The notes under the pieces were generated by a model that saw only the letters and a list, made by a program, of their open reading frames with translations, was not told where the DNA came from and searched no databases. Shown here piece after piece: positions 61,749 to 64,000 of a stretch of 64,000 nt of DNA. The stretch is from Poritiphilus sp965212595 (GTDB lineage: Bacteria > Bacteroidota > Bacteroidia > Flavobacteriales > Flavobacteriaceae): the NCBI GenBank assembly GCA_965212595.1, contig CBDBVE010000020.1, positions 103,311-167,310 on the forward strand, given 5' to 3'. The position numbers were made by a program, and so were the translations under genes. Every line of letters starts with the position of its first letter. Position 1 is the first letter of the stretch.

Positions 61749-63081
61749 ATGAAAACGGTCAAGAGAATTCTTCTGGTCCTAGTAATTCTTTTTATTGTAG
61801 CCCTCATATATAATTATCCCAAACTAAATATTGTTTCGGGTTATGCTGCAAAAAATATGGCTTCAAGCGTATATATTGCCGGAAGGACCGCTACTTCAAT
61901 TGAAGAAAACGACAATAACGTTCCTTTGATAAAGCTTGCAGAAGTAGATCTGAACAATTCTCAAAAATGGGCTGAAGCTTCGGTGTTTGGTCTAATGAAC
62001 AGAAAAGCAGCTTACAGGCCTGGGCTTGGTTGCGTCTTGCTAAACGGCAATGACAATCCAGAAATTCTTTCAAAACCAAACCGAATACAACAAAGGTTAG
62101 ACACCGTATTTCCATTTGGCAATGGTGGCGTAAAAGACACTGTTTTATCTGGTGTTGACTACAAGCTATTGAAAAAGGCTGTTGATGGGGCTTTTGAAAA
62201 TCCTGAAGTCCAAAAGACGCGTAGTATTTTGGTGGCCTACAAAAATCAAATTATTGCAGAACGTTATACAGACGGATTCACTTCCGAGACTCCAATTTTA
62301 GGTTGGTCCATGACCAAAAGTATATTGGCTACGCTCTATGGGATTCTCCAGTATCGTGGAGAACTTAGCGTAAACGAAAGTGCAGCTGTGAAAACATGGG
62401 AAAATGATGACAGAAATAATATTACGCTGAATCACTTACTTCGAATGCAGAGCGGACTCGAATGGGATGAAGACTATAGTACAATTTCTGGATGTCACAA
62501 AAATGCTATTCATGGAAAGTGATATGACCAAAACGCAAGCTGATAAGCCGGCTATTGCGCCTCCTAAAGTAATATGGAATTACTCCTCAGGTACTTCAAA
62601 TCTCCTTTCAGGAATTTTGAGGGATAGATTTGATTCACACCAGGAATATCTGGATTTCCCTTATGAAGCTCTTATCGATAAGATTGGCATGTACTCCATG
62701 CTCTTAGAGGCTGATTTAAGCGGCAATTACGTGGGCTCCTCCTACTGCTGGGCCAGCACAAGAGATTGGGCAAAATTCGGACTACTGTATTTGAATCGAG
62801 GGAACTGGAATGGCACCCAAATTTTCTCAGCTGAATGGGCTGATTATGTATCCGATCCAACAGAAAAGTCTGAAGGTGTTTATGGCGCACATTTCTGGCT
62901 TAATGCAAACGGGAAATACCCGGATGTGCCTCGAGATCTTTTTTCCGCAAATGGTTATCAGGGACAATATGTTTTTATTATCCCTTCGAAAAGCCTTGTT
63001 GTGGTTCGAACAGGTCTGGCCGAAGATCCTTATTTTGAGGTAAATAGCTTTTTAAGAGAAATTATTGAGGCGCTTCCTTAA
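61749..63081 (+). pseudogene. Beta-lactamase-family serine hydrolase, frameshifted
   Basis: With one base removed this would be a 443-residue protein of the class C beta-lactamase/NylB type. It has an N-terminal hydrophobic anchor (5-22), the nucleophile motif SMTK in LGWSMTKS, the Tyr motif WNYSSG and a GYQGQYV stretch that replaces the KTG motif. The frame breaks at an extra G of the pair at 62490-62491: the first frame ends at 62522 (257 residues), while the rest (YSSG onward) continues in another frame to 63081. Either the gene is dead or the assembly has an error. Confidence 0.75.
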
Positions 63082-63986
63082 GTTCTAACTCACTGTCGAG
63101 ATTTTTAGTAATAAAGTTGAAAAGTGCAGCCCTGTATGCCTCCCCTCCTACCTTAGACATATTAAGATGTTTACCCCCGTCTACCGGATACCAAAACTTA
63201 TGTGGTGATTTTAGAGAATCATAAAGTTGCTTGCCATAGCCAAAATTTATCCTTTCATCTGCCGTTCCGTGCGCTAAAAAAACTGGCTGCTCAATTTGGT
63301 TTGCTGCATTAATAGGTTTTACCTTTTTAGGGTCAAAATTAGCCAGTATACCTGCTCTTTTGATCGCATAGTCAGAAAAACAGGCGAATTCCTATTCCTC
63401 CCATTGCTCTCTTCTTATAATCATAAGCAATTTGATGCAGGTCTGTAAAGGTGCTTTCAATTATTCCAAATTCGAGCCGTTCATCATGTTCTAAGGCCTG
63501 GAGGGCTATTGCCCCACCTAAAGAGTTTCCCCAAATACCCAGGGGAGTTTCTGGCTGTCTTACCTTTATAAGGTCTACAATTTTCTTAATGTCTTCTTTT
63601 TCATAAAAACCATATGTACAGTAAACACCGTCACTTTCACCATGGGCTCTGCCATCAAAAATAACTGAGGCTACGCCCATATCGGCAAGTCGGGCAGACA
63701 GGGATAAAAAGTGTTCCTTGCATCCTCCAATGCCATGAACCAGAATTAGAATTCCGCAAGTCTCTTCAGTATTCGCCTTCACCCAATATCCTTTAAGAAC
63801 TATACCCTCCTCTATCTTAAGTTGCAAGGTCTCGCTAGAGAGGCGAAAGTCTTTGGGTTCGCTATCTAGCTGTACCCTATATGGCTTCAGGATAATGTTA
63901 GGCGCGATAAAATGGAGGCTTCCAAACCCCAATAAAATAAGTACAATTAGACCTATACCTATATATTTGAATTTCCGCTTTATCAT
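63062..63986 (-). pseudogene. Alpha/beta hydrolase, frameshifted
   Basis: Read from the ATG at 63984-63986, the frame ends at 63372 after 204 residues, but the family's acid and histidine lie beyond it in the next frame (GTADERI and GGKHLNM), ending at 63062. One extra base in the A5 run at 63376-63380 restores a 307-residue protein. Intact parts: a hydrophobic anchor (8-25), GILILVHGIGGC (oxyanion region), DGRAHGES and the nucleophile GNSLGG. It is convergent with the broken beta-lactamase-type gene; the two overlap by 20 bases. Confidence 0.75.
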
Positions 63987-64000
63987 GTTTTTAATGTTGG

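Noticed and set aside
61749..63081. Programmed ribosomal frameshift in the beta-lactamase-type gene
   Set aside because: The break occurs at a plain GG pair with no slippery heptamer or pause structure visible, so error or decay is simpler.
1..64000. Signs of an integrative element, phage or plasmid origin
   Set aside because: No integrase, transposase, tRNA with att-type repeats, phage structural gene or replication gene was seen.

Overview
The window looks like a chromosomal stretch of a marine Flavobacteriaceae member (Bacteroidota). The evidence is one secreted protein with a type IX secretion (T9SS) C-terminal sorting domain, many short-tailed lipoproteins, a TonB-dependent receptor with a carboxypeptidase-like N-terminal extension, A/T-rich leaders in place of strong Shine-Dalgarno sites, candidate -7 elements of the TAnnTTTG type and several TTG starts. 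I saw no rRNA, tRNA, CRISPR array, phage or insertion sequence.

Region 1 (1-14.3 kb) is accessory. It holds an SDR reductase and two neighbouring paralogs of a nucleoside-hydrolase-like domain, one a lipoprotein and one a T9SS cargo with three Ig-like repeats. It also holds a tandem array of 38-residue basic micro-proteins (5792-6536), four of them clear paralogs, between two terminators. After that come exported small-molecule and peptide enzymes, including two methyltransferases that carry signal peptides.

Region 2 (12.0-31.6 kb) is a nonribosomal peptide cluster read outward from a divergent promoter at about 21.05-21.15 kb. Leftward: stand-alone adenylation protein, free carrier protein, a C-A-T NRPS whose A domain is interrupted by a Cys4/PP-loop ATP-pyrophosphatase domain, a membrane-anchored His-rich protein and a TonB-dependent receptor. 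Rightward: a HupE/UreJ-type membrane protein, a C-A-T-E NRPS, a C-T-TE NRPS without an A domain, a family 1 glycosyltransferase and an Sfp-type phosphopantetheinyl transferase. The parts suggest a short, possibly glycosylated peptide with one D-residue and a nitrogen- or sulfur-substituted residue. The receptor, His-rich protein and HupE protein suggest a metallophore; that last step is inference.

Region 3 (31.6-37.4 kb) holds a DUF3052-like protein, a GH113-like hydrolase, an ECF sigma factor with a membrane partner, an amidohydrolase and a 13-residue-repeat protein with a frameshift in a T7 run.

Region 4 (37.4-55.7 kb) is a molybdenum-enzyme island. A complete aerobic CO dehydrogenase operon (coxMSL, G, D, E, an XdhC-YHS fusion and a MocA-like cytidylyltransferase) has the form I active-site motif AYRCSFR. 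Divergent from it is a cysteine desulfurase. Then come an XdhC protein, moeA, a MoeB-rhodanese fusion, mobA, moaA, moaD and a second two-subunit molybdenum hydroxylase of the isoquinoline oxidoreductase type with a Tat signal. I did not find moaC, moaE or a molybdate transporter.

Region 5 (55.8-64 kb) carries a VWA lipoprotein, a 55-residue membrane micro-protein, cell-envelope hydrolases, a cytochrome c/VCBS lipoprotein, and two genes (a beta-lactamase-family hydrolase and an alpha/beta hydrolase) that are each broken by one extra base.
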